From Jatrophihabitans_A lederbergiae (GTDB taxonomy: Bacteria; Actinomycetota; Actinomycetes; Mycobacteriales; Jatrophihabitantaceae): a DNA stretch of 64,000 nucleotides. The notes below the pieces were generated by a model, which was given only the letters and a program-made list of their open reading frames with translations, had not been told where the DNA came from and did not search any database. The position numbers and the translations under genes are program-made. Below, in pieces: positions 7,118-15,849 of this stretch (its first letter is position 1; each line of letters opens with the position of its first letter). The stretch covers positions 124,001 through 188,000 of the forward strand of contig NZ_JAVREH010000001.1 of NCBI RefSeq assembly GCF_031845305.1, in the 5' to 3' direction.

Positions 7118-8731
7118 GTGAGCGACCTCGACTCCGGCTGCCGGGCGGACTGCCCACCCCGGTCGCTGGTGCTGCTGGAGAATCGGGGAACCGCGGCGGT
7201 ACTGCTGGCTGCCGATTCCACGGTGCTGTGGACCAGCGCCCAGTACCGGCAGCTGGTGGGCTGCGACAGCCCGCTCGGTAGGCCGTGGGCCGCCACCCTG
7301 CCCGAGGACATGGCACCGCACGCGCAACGTCTGGTGGCCGGGTTGCTGAACCACCAGGACCTCGACGAAATCCTGGTGAGCGCTCGACCGCGACCGCGAT
7401 GGTTCGGGGTGACGTCCGCGGCCGCGCGGGGGGCGGACGGGCCACCGTCCGGTGTGCTGCTGGAGGTAGCGGAGCTGACCGGGACCGACGACCCGGCAAC
7501 ACCGTCGTCGGCGCCCGTCATCAGGGATCAGCTGACCGGTCTGTACAACCGCCGCGCGTTCCTCGACCTGGCGGGGCTGGACGTACCCAAGCTGTCGCCG
7601 TTCCACGCGGTGGCGTTCGTCGACGTGCGGCGGTTCCGGAGCATCAACGAGCTCTGGGGCCACTTCGCCGGCGACGAGTGCCTGATCGCCGTGGGCCGGT
7701 GGCTGCGCTCGATCGTCTCACCGGGGGATCTGGTGGCCAGGCTCTCGGGTGATGAGTTCCTGATCTTGTGCACCGCCGGCTCAGAGCTCGCCGGCGAACT
7801 GCGCCAGTCCGCGGAGCGCACGCTCGACATCGCCGGCCGGCCGATACGGGTCGCCCTGCAAGCCGGATTGGCCCGGCGTCAACCGGGCGGTTCGCTGCTG
7901 GACACCGCCGAGCAGGCCGAACGGGCGCTGGGCGCGGCCAAGCGCGAGCCGTGGCGGACGGTGGTCGAATGGCTGCCCCGGCATTCCGCCGCCGCCTCCG
8001 AGGTGGCGACGCTCGAAGACGCGGTGCGCCAGGCGGTCTCAGCGGGAGAGGTCGCCGTGCACTTCCAGCCCCTGGTCAACCTGGCACGCCAGGAGGTGCA
8101 CGGGTTCGAGTCGCTGATCCGGCTGGGCGGCGCGGCCGGTGAGCTGCCGGTGGAGCGGATCATCGCGGCCAGCCACCAACTCGGCCTCACGCCGCACCTG
8201 GCCGAGGTCGTCTTCGATCAGGCGCTGGCGGGGGGCCGCTCGCTGCGGAACCGGTTCCCGGGTGCGGTGATCGGCATCAATATCTCTCGGCAGTTCCTGG
8301 GAACGGGCCTTGCCATCGATACCGTCGTGCGCTGTGCCACCAGAGCGGGGCTGCCACTGTCCCAGGTCGTCGTGGAGCTGACCGAGATGCGCCGGGGCGC
8401 CGAACTGGGCCTGCGAATGGTCATCGACGACTTCGGCCGCGGCGAAACCTCACTGGCCTTGCTGCGCACCCTGCCGCTGAGCGCCATCAAACTGGATCGA
8501 TCGCTGCTGCCGGTCGACGACGATCCGCGCGCGTGGAACTTTCTCGAGGGCGCGGCGTCGCTGCTGCGCAATCTGACCGACGACCTGGTGGTCGAAGGTG
8601 TCGAGACGGCGTTCCAGTCCCGCCGGCTGCGCGAGATCGGGATCGAACTGCAGCAGGGCTACCTGTTCGGCCACCCGAAGCCGAGCGACTACTGGCTGGC
8701 TCATCCGGTGCCGGTGCCGCTGCCGCGCTAG
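7118..8731 (+). CDS. GGDEF-EAL protein (cyclic di-GMP turnover)
   Basis: 537 aa: a PAS-like sensor region (about 15-120), GGDEF domain (about 140-290) and EAL domain (about 310-530). The GGDEF signature reads SGDEF at 210-214, and no RxxD inhibitory site precedes it. The EAL signature reads ESL at 331-333, but other catalytic elements are present: INIS, VELTE, DDFG, IKLD, EGVET and QGYLFG. Phosphodiesterase activity is therefore plausible; cyclase activity is uncertain. GTG at 7118 follows GGGGAGG; longer in-frame starts at 7007 (ATG) and 7043 have weaker sites. No membrane segments, so it is likely cytoplasmic. Confidence 0.88.
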   Translation: MSDLDSGCRADCPPRSLVLLENRGTAAVLLAADSTVLWTSAQYRQLVGCDSPLGRPWAATLPEDMAPHAQRLVAGLLNHQDLDEILVSARPRPRWFGVTSAAARGADGPPSGVLLEVAELTGTDDPATPSSAPVIRDQLTGLYNRRAFLDLAGLDVPKLSPFHAVAFVDVRRFRSINELWGHFAGDECLIAVGRWLRSIVSPGDLVARLSGDEFLILCTAGSELAGELRQSAERTLDIAGRPIRVALQAGLARRQPGGSLLDTAEQAERALGAAKREPWRTVVEWLPRHSAAASEVATLEDAVRQAVSAGEVAVHFQPLVNLARQEVHGFESLIRLGGAAGELPVERIIAASHQLGLTPHLAEVVFDQALAGGRSLRNRFPGAVIGINISRQFLGTGLAIDTVVRCATRAGLPLSQVVVELTEMRRGAELGLRMVIDDFGRGETSLALLRTLPLSAIKLDRSLLPVDDDPRAWNFLEGAASLLRNLTDDLVVEGVETAFQSRRLREIGIELQQGYLFGHPKPSDYWLAHPVPVPLPR

Positions 8732-9432
8732 GTGAGCGCCGCCTGCAGACGTTGGGCGCCTGCCGTGAGGATCGGAGCGAGGCGCTGGCCGGGTGAGCGC
8801 CCGAGCCGCTCGATCGGGCCTGAGATCGAGATGGCCGCCACCACCTGGCGCCCGCGGCCGAACACCGGGGCCGACACCGATGCCACCCCCGCCTCGCGTT
8901 GCCCCACCGACTGTGCCCAGCCCCGGCGGCGGACCTCCGCCAGTGAGCGGTCGGTGAACTGCGCCGTCTGCAGCAGGTGCGACACCGTGTCCGGTGGCTC
9001 CCACGCGCACAGCACCTGCGCGCCGGAGCCCGCGGTCAGCGGCAGCCGGGCACCCAACGGCACTGTGGTCCGCAGCCCGGCTGCCCGTTCGGCCGCTGCC
9101 ACGCACACCCGGTCACGGCCGTCCCGGCGGTAGAGCTGCGCGCTCTCGCCGGACGTGTCGCGAACCCAGGCGAGCACGTCGATCGCCCGGTCCAGCAACG
9201 GGTCGCCGGCGGTCGCGGCCAGTTCGGCCAGTCGCGGGCCGGGAATGAACCGGCCCTCGGAGTCGCGGATCAGCAGCCGGTGCACCTCCAGCGCGACCGC
9301 AAGCCGGTGCGCCGTCGCGCGGGGGATCTGGGTGCGCTCCACCAGATCCGACAGGGCCGCCGGGCCGTCGGCGGCCGCGGCCAGAATGGCAACCGTCTTG
9401 TCCACCACGCCGATGCCGCTATGCTGTCCCAT
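8728..9432 (-). CDS. ndgR: IclR-family regulator of leucine biosynthesis (NdgR/LtbR type)
   Basis: A 234-aa regulator: N-terminal winged helix (about 5-65, with SDLVERTQIPRATAHRLAVAL as the recognition region) and C-terminal IclR effector domain. It is divergent from leuCD, the position held by NdgR/AreB in Streptomyces and LtbR in Corynebacterium, which repress leuCD and other amino-acid genes. Its promoter is TTGCTT (9463-9468) - 18 bp - TAATAT (9439-9444, minus strand), with the -10 six bases before ATG, so the mRNA is probably leaderless. A palindrome sits in its spacer, implying autoregulation. The gene symbol rests on synteny. Confidence 0.88.
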   Translation of the reverse strand: MGQHSGIGVVDKTVAILAAAADGPAALSDLVERTQIPRATAHRLAVALEVHRLLIRDSEGRFIPGPRLAELAATAGDPLLDRAIDVLAWVRDTSGESAQLYRRDGRDRVCVAAAERAAGLRTTVPLGARLPLTAGSGAQVLCAWEPPDTVSHLLQTAQFTDRSLAEVRRRGWAQSVGQREAGVASVSAPVFGRGRQVVAAISISGPIERLGRSPGQRLAPILTAGAQRLQAALT

Positions 9433-9438
9433 AGCTCG

Positions 9439-9468
9439 ATATTAATGTCTCACGTTGTGAGAAAGCAA
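9439..9468. promoter_or_regulatory. Divergent ndgR/leuC promoter with operator palindrome
   Basis: The perfect inverted repeat TCTCACGTTGTGAGA (9448-9462) fills the spacer between the minus-strand -35 TTGCTT (9463-9468) and -10 TAATAT (9439-9444) of the IclR gene. On the plus strand TAATGT (9443-9448) could be the leuC -10, so one bound IclR dimer could shut both promoters. The binding protein is inferred from position and known NdgR/LtbR biology. Confidence 0.7.
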
Positions 9469-9503
9469 GATGATGGCACGGCGATGCGAAGAGGAGCCTG
9501 TTG

Positions 9504-10901
9504 ATGGGTAAGACGCTGGCGGAGAAGCTGTGGGACAGCCATGTCGTGCGCAGTGCACCGGGTGAGCCGGACCTGCTCTTCATAGACATGCACCTCATCC
9601 ACGAGGTGACCAGCCCGCAGGCGTTCGACGGGCTGCGGCTGGCGGGCCGTCCGTTGCGCCGTCCCGACCTCACGCTCGCCACCGAGGACCACAACGTCCC
9701 CACCCTCGATATTCTCAAGCCGATCGCGGACCCGGTCAGCCGGGTGCAGGTCGAGACACTGCGCCGCAACTGCGCCGAATTCGGCGTGACGCTCTACCCG
9801 ATGGGCGACGCCGAGCAGGGCATCGTGCACGTGATCGGGCCGCAACTGGGCATCACCCAGCCCGGCATGACCATGGTGTGCGGTGACTCGCACACGTCCA
9901 CCCACGGGGCGTTCGGTGCGCTGGCCTTCGGCATCGGCACCAGCCAGGTCGAGCACGTGATGGCCACCCAGACCCTGCCGATGGACCGGCCGAAGACCAT
10001 GGCCGTCACGGTGAACGGGGCGCTGGCCGACGGGGTGACCCCGAAGGACGTCATCCTGGCCGTGATCGCGCGCACCGGTACCGGCGGCGGTCAGGGCTAC
10101 ATGGTCGAGTACCGCGGCGACACCTTCACCGGCATGAGCATGGAAGGCCGCATGACGGTGTGCAACATGAGCATCGAATGGGGCGCCAGGGCTGGCATGA
10201 TCGCACCGGACGAGGTCACGTTCGAGTACCTGCGGGGCCGTCCGCACGCGCCCGCGGGTGACGACTGGGATGCCGCCGTGACGTACTGGAAGACCCTCGT
10301 CACCGATCCGGACGCCGAGTTCGACGCCGAGGTGGTGTTGGACGCGGCCGAGATCAGCCCGTTCGTCACCTGGGGCACCAACCCGGGCCAAGGCGCACCG
10401 CTGTCGGCCACCGTCCCGGACCCCGCCGACTTCGCCGACCCCTCCGACCAGGTGTCGGCGGTCAAGGCCCTCAGCTACATGGGACTCTCCGCGGGAACGC
10501 CGCTGCGCGACATCACCGTCGACACGGTGTTCGTCGGGTCCTGCACCAACGGCCGGATCGAGGACCTGCGGGCCGCCGCCGAGGTGTTGCAGGGCCGTCG
10601 GGTGGCCGACGGCGTGCGGATGCTGGTGGTGCCGGGATCGATGCGCATTCGGGCTCAGGCCGAGGCCGAGGGCCTGGATGCGGTGTTCACCGCAGCCGGG
10701 GCGGAGTGGCGCCAGGCCGGCTGCTCGATGTGCCTGGGCATGAACCCGGACCAGCTCGCGCCGGGGGAGCGCAGCGCGTCCACCTCCAACCGCAACTTCG
10801 AGGGACGCCAGGGCAAGGGCGGCCGGACGCACCTGGTGTCGCCGCTGGTCGCCGCCGCCACGGCCGTCACCGGCCACCTGGCCAGCCCGGCCGACCTGTA
10901 A
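9504..10901 (+). CDS. leuC: 3-isopropylmalate dehydratase, large subunit
   Basis: 465-aa aconitase-family subunit that, with LeuD, isomerises 2- to 3-isopropylmalate in leucine synthesis. The 4Fe-4S ligands are visible as Cys347 in GSCTNGR and Cys407/Cys410 in GCSMCLG. GDSHTSTHGAFG and SNRNFEGRQG are substrate-loop motifs. ATG 9504 is preferred over the adjacent TTG at 9501; GAGGAG is at 9491-9496. leuD starts 16 bp downstream. Confidence 0.97.
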   Translation: MGKTLAEKLWDSHVVRSAPGEPDLLFIDMHLIHEVTSPQAFDGLRLAGRPLRRPDLTLATEDHNVPTLDILKPIADPVSRVQVETLRRNCAEFGVTLYPMGDAEQGIVHVIGPQLGITQPGMTMVCGDSHTSTHGAFGALAFGIGTSQVEHVMATQTLPMDRPKTMAVTVNGALADGVTPKDVILAVIARTGTGGGQGYMVEYRGDTFTGMSMEGRMTVCNMSIEWGARAGMIAPDEVTFEYLRGRPHAPAGDDWDAAVTYWKTLVTDPDAEFDAEVVLDAAEISPFVTWGTNPGQGAPLSATVPDPADFADPSDQVSAVKALSYMGLSAGTPLRDITVDTVFVGSCTNGRIEDLRAAAEVLQGRRVADGVRMLVVPGSMRIRAQAEAEGLDAVFTAAGAEWRQAGCSMCLGMNPDQLAPGERSASTSNRNFEGRQGKGGRTHLVSPLVAAATAVTGHLASPADL

Positions 10902-10917
10902 GGGAGCGCGCACAACC

Positions 10918-11523
10918 ATGGACAAGTTCTCAGTGCACACCGGACGCGCGGTGCCGCTGCGCCGCAGCAATGTCGACACCGACCAGATCATCCCGGCCGT
11001 CTACCTCAAGCGGGTCACCCGCACCGGCTTCGAGGACGCGCTGTTTCAGGCCTGGCGAGCGAACGAGCCGGGCTTCGTCCTGAACCAGGAGCGCTACGCC
11101 GGCGCCAGCGTGCTGGTGGCCGGCCCCGACTTCGGCACCGGATCGTCTCGCGAACACGCCGTCTGGGCGCTCTGGGACTACGGTTTCCGGGTCGTCATCT
11201 CGCCACGCTTCGCCGACATCTTCCGGGGCAACTCGCTCAAGGCGGGGTTGCTGACGGTAGTGCTGGCGGAGAAGATCGTGCAGCGACTGCTCGACGACAT
11301 CGAGGACGACCCCACCATCGAGGTCACCGTCGACCTGCTGGAGCGGCAGGTCCGCTGGCCGGGTGAGGTGCATGACTTCGCGCTCGAGGACTACACGCGG
11401 TGGCGATTGCTCGAGGGCCTGGACGACATCGGCCTGACGCTGCGCGAACCCGAGCTCATCGACGCCTACGAGCAGGACCGCAAGCCGTGGCTGCCGAAGC
11501 TGCCGCAGGCAGCAACGCCCTGA
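10918..11523 (+). CDS. leuD: 3-isopropylmalate dehydratase, small subunit
   Basis: 201 aa, swivel domain of the LeuCD enzyme. It has the NVDTDQIIPAVYLKRV N-terminal motif and FGTGSSREHAVWAL, which contacts the cluster site in LeuC. GGGAGCG precedes the ATG. The stop codon lies inside a short tandem repeat. The histone-like hupB found next in mycobacteria is absent here. Confidence 0.97.
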   Translation: MDKFSVHTGRAVPLRRSNVDTDQIIPAVYLKRVTRTGFEDALFQAWRANEPGFVLNQERYAGASVLVAGPDFGTGSSREHAVWALWDYGFRVVISPRFADIFRGNSLKAGLLTVVLAEKIVQRLLDDIEDDPTIEVTVDLLERQVRWPGEVHDFALEDYTRWRLLEGLDDIGLTLREPELIDAYEQDRKPWLPKLPQAATP

Positions 11524-11566
11524 TCCAGCTAGCCCCTGATCCAGCTAGCCCTGATCCGGCTGGTCC
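11520..11566. repeat. Three imperfect 15/16-bp tandem repeats at the leuD stop
   Basis: CTGATCCAGCTAGCC at 11520-11534 and 11536-11550, then a diverged copy CTGATCCGGCTGGTCC at 11551-11566. The first copy contains the leuD TGA, so the duplication extends from the gene end into the short convergent gap before mutT1. Confidence 0.8.
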
Positions 11567-11570
11567 CGGC

Positions 11571-12458
11571 TCAGCGCTTCGGACGCGGATAGTAGTCAGC
11601 CGCGACCACCGCGCCACGGCTGGTCGACAGCGCCCATGCCGAGCCCTTGCGGGTGGGGTGCCGGGGGCTCTGCACGCCGAGCTCGTCCAGCAGCGCCGGA
11701 ATGGCGCTGCCCTGGCTGCACACCACGCTGGTGCCGGGCTCGTGCATCAGCGAGCGGACGGAGCCCAGCGCCTGCGGCGGGTCCGCGGCATAGCCCTCGT
11801 CCGACAGCAGCGGGGCGCTGGTCACCGCGAGCCCGAGGCAGTCCGCCAGCGGAGCGACCGTCTGCTCGCAGCGAACGCGATCCGCCGACAGTACCCGCCG
11901 CGGGCCGAACAGCGCGAGCAGCGGGGCCAGCGCCCGGGCATCGCGCCGGCCGACCTTGTCGAGCGGGCGCAACCGGTCGTCCCCGTCGTACTCGCTGCGC
12001 TTGCCGGCGCGGGCATGGCGCACCAGCAGGAGCGTCCGGGTGTCGGCGGGCAGCCGTGCGAAGTCGGCGAGGACGCCACGGTCGATGGGATAGGTCATCA
12101 GCTTGGCCGCCTCGGCGATCGTCAACCACCGCAGCGAGTCCACCTCGTCGTTGGCGGTGTGCTCGCCGCCGCGGTGCCGCATGGCCCAGAAGTGCACGGT
12201 CTTGAGGGCGTCGGAGTCCACCGGGTACTCCACGCAGGCCAGCCTGCGGCCCACCTCGACCCGCGCGCCGGTCTCTTCGCAGACCTCGCGGGCCGCCGCG
12301 GCGAGGACGTGCTCGCCAGGTTGCAGCTTGCCCTTGGGCAGGCTCCAGTCGTCGTACTTGGGCCGGTGTGCCACGGCGACCAGCAGGTCCGGGCCGTCAT
12401 GGCGCCACAGCACACCGCCCGCGGCGGGGGTGGCTTTGCGGCGGGGTGAGCCGGTCAC
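11571..12458 (-). CDS. mutT1: MutT1-type Nudix hydrolase with C-terminal histidine phosphatase domain
   Basis: 295 aa, two domains. The N-terminal Nudix domain (about 10-140) has the complete box G-x5-E-x7-REVCEETG. The C-terminal histidine-phosphatase (SixA-like) domain (about 165-290) has LLLVRHARAG. This two-domain layout is that of mycobacterial MutT1, which hydrolyses 8-oxo-GTP and diadenosine polyphosphates for nucleotide-pool cleaning. Its GTG start overlaps the ppk stop (GTGA), as in the mycobacterial mutT1-ppk pair, so the two are transcribed together. Confidence 0.9.
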   Translation of the reverse strand: MTGSPRRKATPAAGGVLWRHDGPDLLVAVAHRPKYDDWSLPKGKLQPGEHVLAAAAREVCEETGARVEVGRRLACVEYPVDSDALKTVHFWAMRHRGGEHTANDEVDSLRWLTIAEAAKLMTYPIDRGVLADFARLPADTRTLLLVRHARAGKRSEYDGDDRLRPLDKVGRRDARALAPLLALFGPRRVLSADRVRCEQTVAPLADCLGLAVTSAPLLSDEGYAADPPQALGSVRSLMHEPGTSVVCSQGSAIPALLDELGVQSPRHPTRKGSAWALSTSRGAVVAADYYPRPKR

Positions 12459-14578
12459 TCGCCGCGAGGAGCTAGCCGCTTGAGCAGCACGTCCTGGTAG
12501 TCCACCGACTTCGCGCCGCCGCCGCGGACCCAGCGGTCGTCACCCTGCAGTTCCCAGGCCGCGGTGTCGGGATCGAAGGCGAGGTCCAGCGTCGCGCGGA
12601 GCTGGTCGGCGTTGGCGCCGGTGACCTGGGTCAGCACCTCGACCCGGCGATCGAGGTTGCGGTGCATCAGGTCCGCCGAGCCGATCCAGTACTCCGGCTC
12701 GCCGTCATTGGCGACGTAGAAAATCCGGGAGTGCTCCAGGAACCTGCCCAGGATCGACCGGACGGTGATGTTCTCGCTCAGGCCGGGAACGCCGGCCTTG
12801 ATGGTGCAGAAGGTCCGCACCATCAGCTCGACCTTCACGCCGGCCCCGGAGGCGCGATACAGGGCGTCGATCAGGATCTCGTCCACCAGGTGGTTGCACT
12901 TGATCTGGATGTGGGACGGCTTGCCGGCCTTGGCGTTCTCGATCTCACGCTCGATCCGCGCCAGCAGGCCGGGGCGCAAGCCCTGCGGCGCGACGAGCAG
13001 GGTGCGGTACTCGGTCTGGCGGGAGTAGCCGGTGAGGACGTTGAACAGATCCGTGAGGTCGGCGCAGATCCTCTCGTCGGCGGTGAACAGGCCCAGGTCC
13101 TCGTACAGCCGGGCGGTCTTCGGGTGGTAGTTGCCGGTGCCGATGTGGGCGTAGCGGCGCAGCGAGCCGCCTTCCTGGCGCACCACGAGCGAGGTCTTGC
13201 AGTGCGTCTTGAGCCCGACCAGGCCGTACACGACGTGGCAGCCGGCGCGCTCCAGGGCGCGGGCCCAACGGATGTTGGCCTGCTCGTCGAACCGCGCCTT
13301 GATCTCGACCAGCACCATCACCTGCTTGCCGGCCTCGGCCGCGTCGATCAGCGCGTCCACGATCGGGGAGTCGCCCGACGTCCGGTACAGGGTCTGCTTG
13401 ATGGCCAGCACGTTCGGGTCCGCGGCCGCCTGCTCGATGAAGCGCTGCACGCTGGTGGCGAAGGACTCGTACGGGTGGTGGACGAGGACGTCGCCCTCCC
13501 GCAGCGTGGCGAACACCGACTTCGGGCTCTCCCCGTCGGCGAACCGCGGGTGCGTCGCCGGCACGAACGGCCGCTCCTTCAACGCCGGGCGGTCGACGTC
13601 ATAGACCTGCCAGAGCGCGGTGAGATCGAGCAGCCCCGGTACCCGCACCACCTCGCCGGCCGCCACGTCGATCTCGCTGGTGAGCAGCGTCAGCACCTCG
13701 TCGTCGATGTCATCGGCGACCTCCAGACGGACCGCGGGGCCGAACCGGCGGCGGACGAGCTCGCGTTCCAGGGCCTGCAGCAGGTCCTCGTCCCGGTCCT
13801 CGTCGACCTCGAAGTCGGTGTTGCGGGTGACCCGGAACAGGTGGTGCTGGACGATCTCCATGCCCGGGAAGAGCGCGGACAGGTGCGCCGCGATCAGGTC
13901 CTCGATGGGCAGGAACTCCGCGTCCTCTGCCGTCCGGCGGACGACGACGAACCGGGCGACGTTGTTGGGCACCTTGACGCGGGCGAAGCGGTCGACGTCC
14001 GAGTCGGGGTCGCGCACCAGCACGGCGAGGTTGAGCGAGAGCCCGGAGATGTAGGGGAACGGGTGCGCCGGGTCCACGGCCAGCGGCGTCAGCACCGGAA
14101 AGATCTTGGAGTGGAAGTACTCGGTCAGCTCCTGCTGCTGGGCCAGGTCCAGGTGCTCCCAGCGCAGGATGCGAATGCCCTCCTCCGCCAGCGCCGGCGC
14201 GATGTCGGTGAGAAAGCACCTCGCGTGCCGCGCGGTCAGCTCCCGGCTGCGTTCTGACACCAGCGCGAGGATCTCGCGCGGTGAGAGCCCGTCCGGGGAC
14301 CGGACCGTCAGGCCCATCTCCATCCGGCGCTTCAAACCGGCGACCCGGACCATGTAGAACTCGTCCAGGTTGCTCGCGAAGATCGAGAGGAACTTCATCC
14401 GCTCCAGCAGCGGCTGGCGGCGGTCCTCGGCCAGTGCCAGCACCCGGGCGTTGAAGTTGAGCCACGACATCTCGCGGTTGGAGAACCGGACCTCAGGCAG
14501 ATCGGCCGCGTTATCGGCACCCGGGGCCAGCTCGGTGGACAGGGCCGTCGGGTCTGTCACGGCAACGGTCTCGGTCAT
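12455..14578 (-). CDS. ppk: Polyphosphate kinase 1
   Basis: 707-aa peripheral-membrane-type PPK1 that reversibly polymerises ATP gamma-phosphate into polyphosphate. EMSWLNFNARVLALAED marks the N domain. The phosphohistidine loop is HIGTGNYHP, with a second conserved region GLVGLKTHCKTSLVV and VRSILGRFLEHSRI towards the C-terminus. I start it at ATG 14578 (MTETVAVTDP); a longer in-frame start at 14692 would add 38 low-complexity residues. It is co-transcribed with mutT1. Confidence 0.96.
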   Translation of the reverse strand: MTETVAVTDPTALSTELAPGADNAADLPEVRFSNREMSWLNFNARVLALAEDRRQPLLERMKFLSIFASNLDEFYMVRVAGLKRRMEMGLTVRSPDGLSPREILALVSERSRELTARHARCFLTDIAPALAEEGIRILRWEHLDLAQQQELTEYFHSKIFPVLTPLAVDPAHPFPYISGLSLNLAVLVRDPDSDVDRFARVKVPNNVARFVVVRRTAEDAEFLPIEDLIAAHLSALFPGMEIVQHHLFRVTRNTDFEVDEDRDEDLLQALERELVRRRFGPAVRLEVADDIDDEVLTLLTSEIDVAAGEVVRVPGLLDLTALWQVYDVDRPALKERPFVPATHPRFADGESPKSVFATLREGDVLVHHPYESFATSVQRFIEQAAADPNVLAIKQTLYRTSGDSPIVDALIDAAEAGKQVMVLVEIKARFDEQANIRWARALERAGCHVVYGLVGLKTHCKTSLVVRQEGGSLRRYAHIGTGNYHPKTARLYEDLGLFTADERICADLTDLFNVLTGYSRQTEYRTLLVAPQGLRPGLLARIEREIENAKAGKPSHIQIKCNHLVDEILIDALYRASGAGVKVELMVRTFCTIKAGVPGLSENITVRSILGRFLEHSRIFYVANDGEPEYWIGSADLMHRNLDRRVEVLTQVTGANADQLRATLDLAFDPDTAAWELQGDDRWVRGGGAKSVDYQDVLLKRLAPRGE

Positions 14579-14805
14579 GAAGCCATCATGCCTGGCACCG
14601 GGCGCCGATATCGATCTCGGGTACTGCGGCAGAGCCGGCGCCTTGATCGTCGGGGCTCCCATGGCACGCTGCCGGGTCCAGCTCGGCCGCACAGCCGAGC
14701 GGAATGGCTCCAGGTAAGGTCGGCGGATGAACAGCGCGACTCACACCAGCCGAGCGGTGACCACGCCGAGCGCCGCCCCGTTGCGATCGATTCGATCCTG
14801 ATCTG

Positions 14806-15849
14806 ATGCGCATCCTGCTCACCGGTGGCGCCGGTTTCATCGGCCGGCACGTCGTTACGATTCTGCTCGAACGCGGGCATGAGGTACGAGTGCTGGATTC
14901 ACTGCGGCCCGACGTGCACGTCGGTGTCTTATGGCAGGCCCCGGACACGGTCCAGCTGAACATTGGTGATGTGCGCGACTCCGCTGCGGTGGACGCTGCT
15001 TTGACCGGCATTGACGCGGTCGTGCATCTGGCAGCGAAAGTCGGCCTCGGGGTGTCGGTCGCGGACCTTCCCGACTACGCGGCGTCCAACGACGTGGGAA
15101 CCGCCGAGGTACTCGCGGGGATGTCCAGGGCCGGGGTTGGCCAGTTGGTGCTGGCAAGCTCGATGGTGGTCTATGGCGAGGGCCTGGGACGCTGTGCCGA
15201 GCACGGCGCGAAGAGTCCCGGCCCCCGACTGGAAGCCGCCTTGGCGGCCGGGCACTTCGAGCCTCCCTGTCCGGTGTGCGAACGCCCGTTGGGCACCGAG
15301 TTGGTTGACGAGTCGGCTCCCACCGACCCGCGAAACGCCTATGCCAGCAGCAAGTTGGCGCAGGAACTTTACGCGAGCAACTGGGCGCGAGCCACCGGAG
15401 GTTCGGTAGCGGCAATGCGCTACCACAATGTCTACGGCCCGGGCATGCCCCGTAATACCCCCTATGCGGGAGTGGCTGCCATCTTCACCTCGGCCCTGCG
15501 CAGGCGCGAGGCGCCGAGGGTCTTCGAAGACGGTGAAATGCGTCGGGACTTCGTGCACGTCCGGGACATCGCCCGCGCCACCGTGCTTGCCGCCGAACGG
15601 CACCGCGATGGCGTCCGTGCGTTCAATGTCGGCTCCGGATGCCCTCGCACGGTGGGCGAAATGGCTGCCAATCTGGCGACCGCGATGCATGGGCCGCAGC
15701 CCGTCATCACCGGGGACTACCGACTCGGCGACGTGAGGCACATAACGGCCGACTCCTCTCGGCTGAGAAACGAGCTCAGCTGGACACCCCAGGTGAGCTT
15801 CGCCGACGGGATGCTCGAGCTGGCTGAACTCGAGAGCTCAAGCAGGTAG
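14806..15849 (+). CDS. NAD-dependent epimerase/dehydratase (extended SDR)
   Basis: 347-aa extended short-chain dehydrogenase of the nucleotide-sugar epimerase type. It has a GGAGFIG NAD-binding motif near residue 8, HLAAKVG, the catalytic SSMVVYGEG with downstream YASSK (Tyr-x3-Lys), and RDFVHVRDIA. An insert with CPVCERPLGTELVDE before the active site is unusual and may bind metal. Likely a UDP- or dTDP-sugar epimerase/reductase; substrate unknown. It opens the accessory glycan block; its last 12 bases overlap the convergent histidine kinase gene. No clear ribosome site was seen before ATG. Confidence 0.85.
   Translation: MRILLTGGAGFIGRHVVTILLERGHEVRVLDSLRPDVHVGVLWQAPDTVQLNIGDVRDSAAVDAALTGIDAVVHLAAKVGLGVSVADLPDYAASNDVGTAEVLAGMSRAGVGQLVLASSMVVYGEGLGRCAEHGAKSPGPRLEAALAAGHFEPPCPVCERPLGTELVDESAPTDPRNAYASSKLAQELYASNWARATGGSVAAMRYHNVYGPGMPRNTPYAGVAAIFTSALRRREAPRVFEDGEMRRDFVHVRDIARATVLAAERHRDGVRAFNVGSGCPRTVGEMAANLATAMHGPQPVITGDYRLGDVRHITADSSRLRNELSWTPQVSFADGMLELAELESSSR

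Noticed and set aside
9433..9503. Leucine attenuator or T-box before leuC
   Set aside because: Only 71 bp, with no leucine-rich leader peptide and no T-box; control by the IclR operator explains the region.
12662..14257. 531-codon plus-strand open frame opposite ppk
   Set aside because: Low-complexity antisense shadow in a GC-rich gene; ppk on the other strand has clear catalytic motifs.
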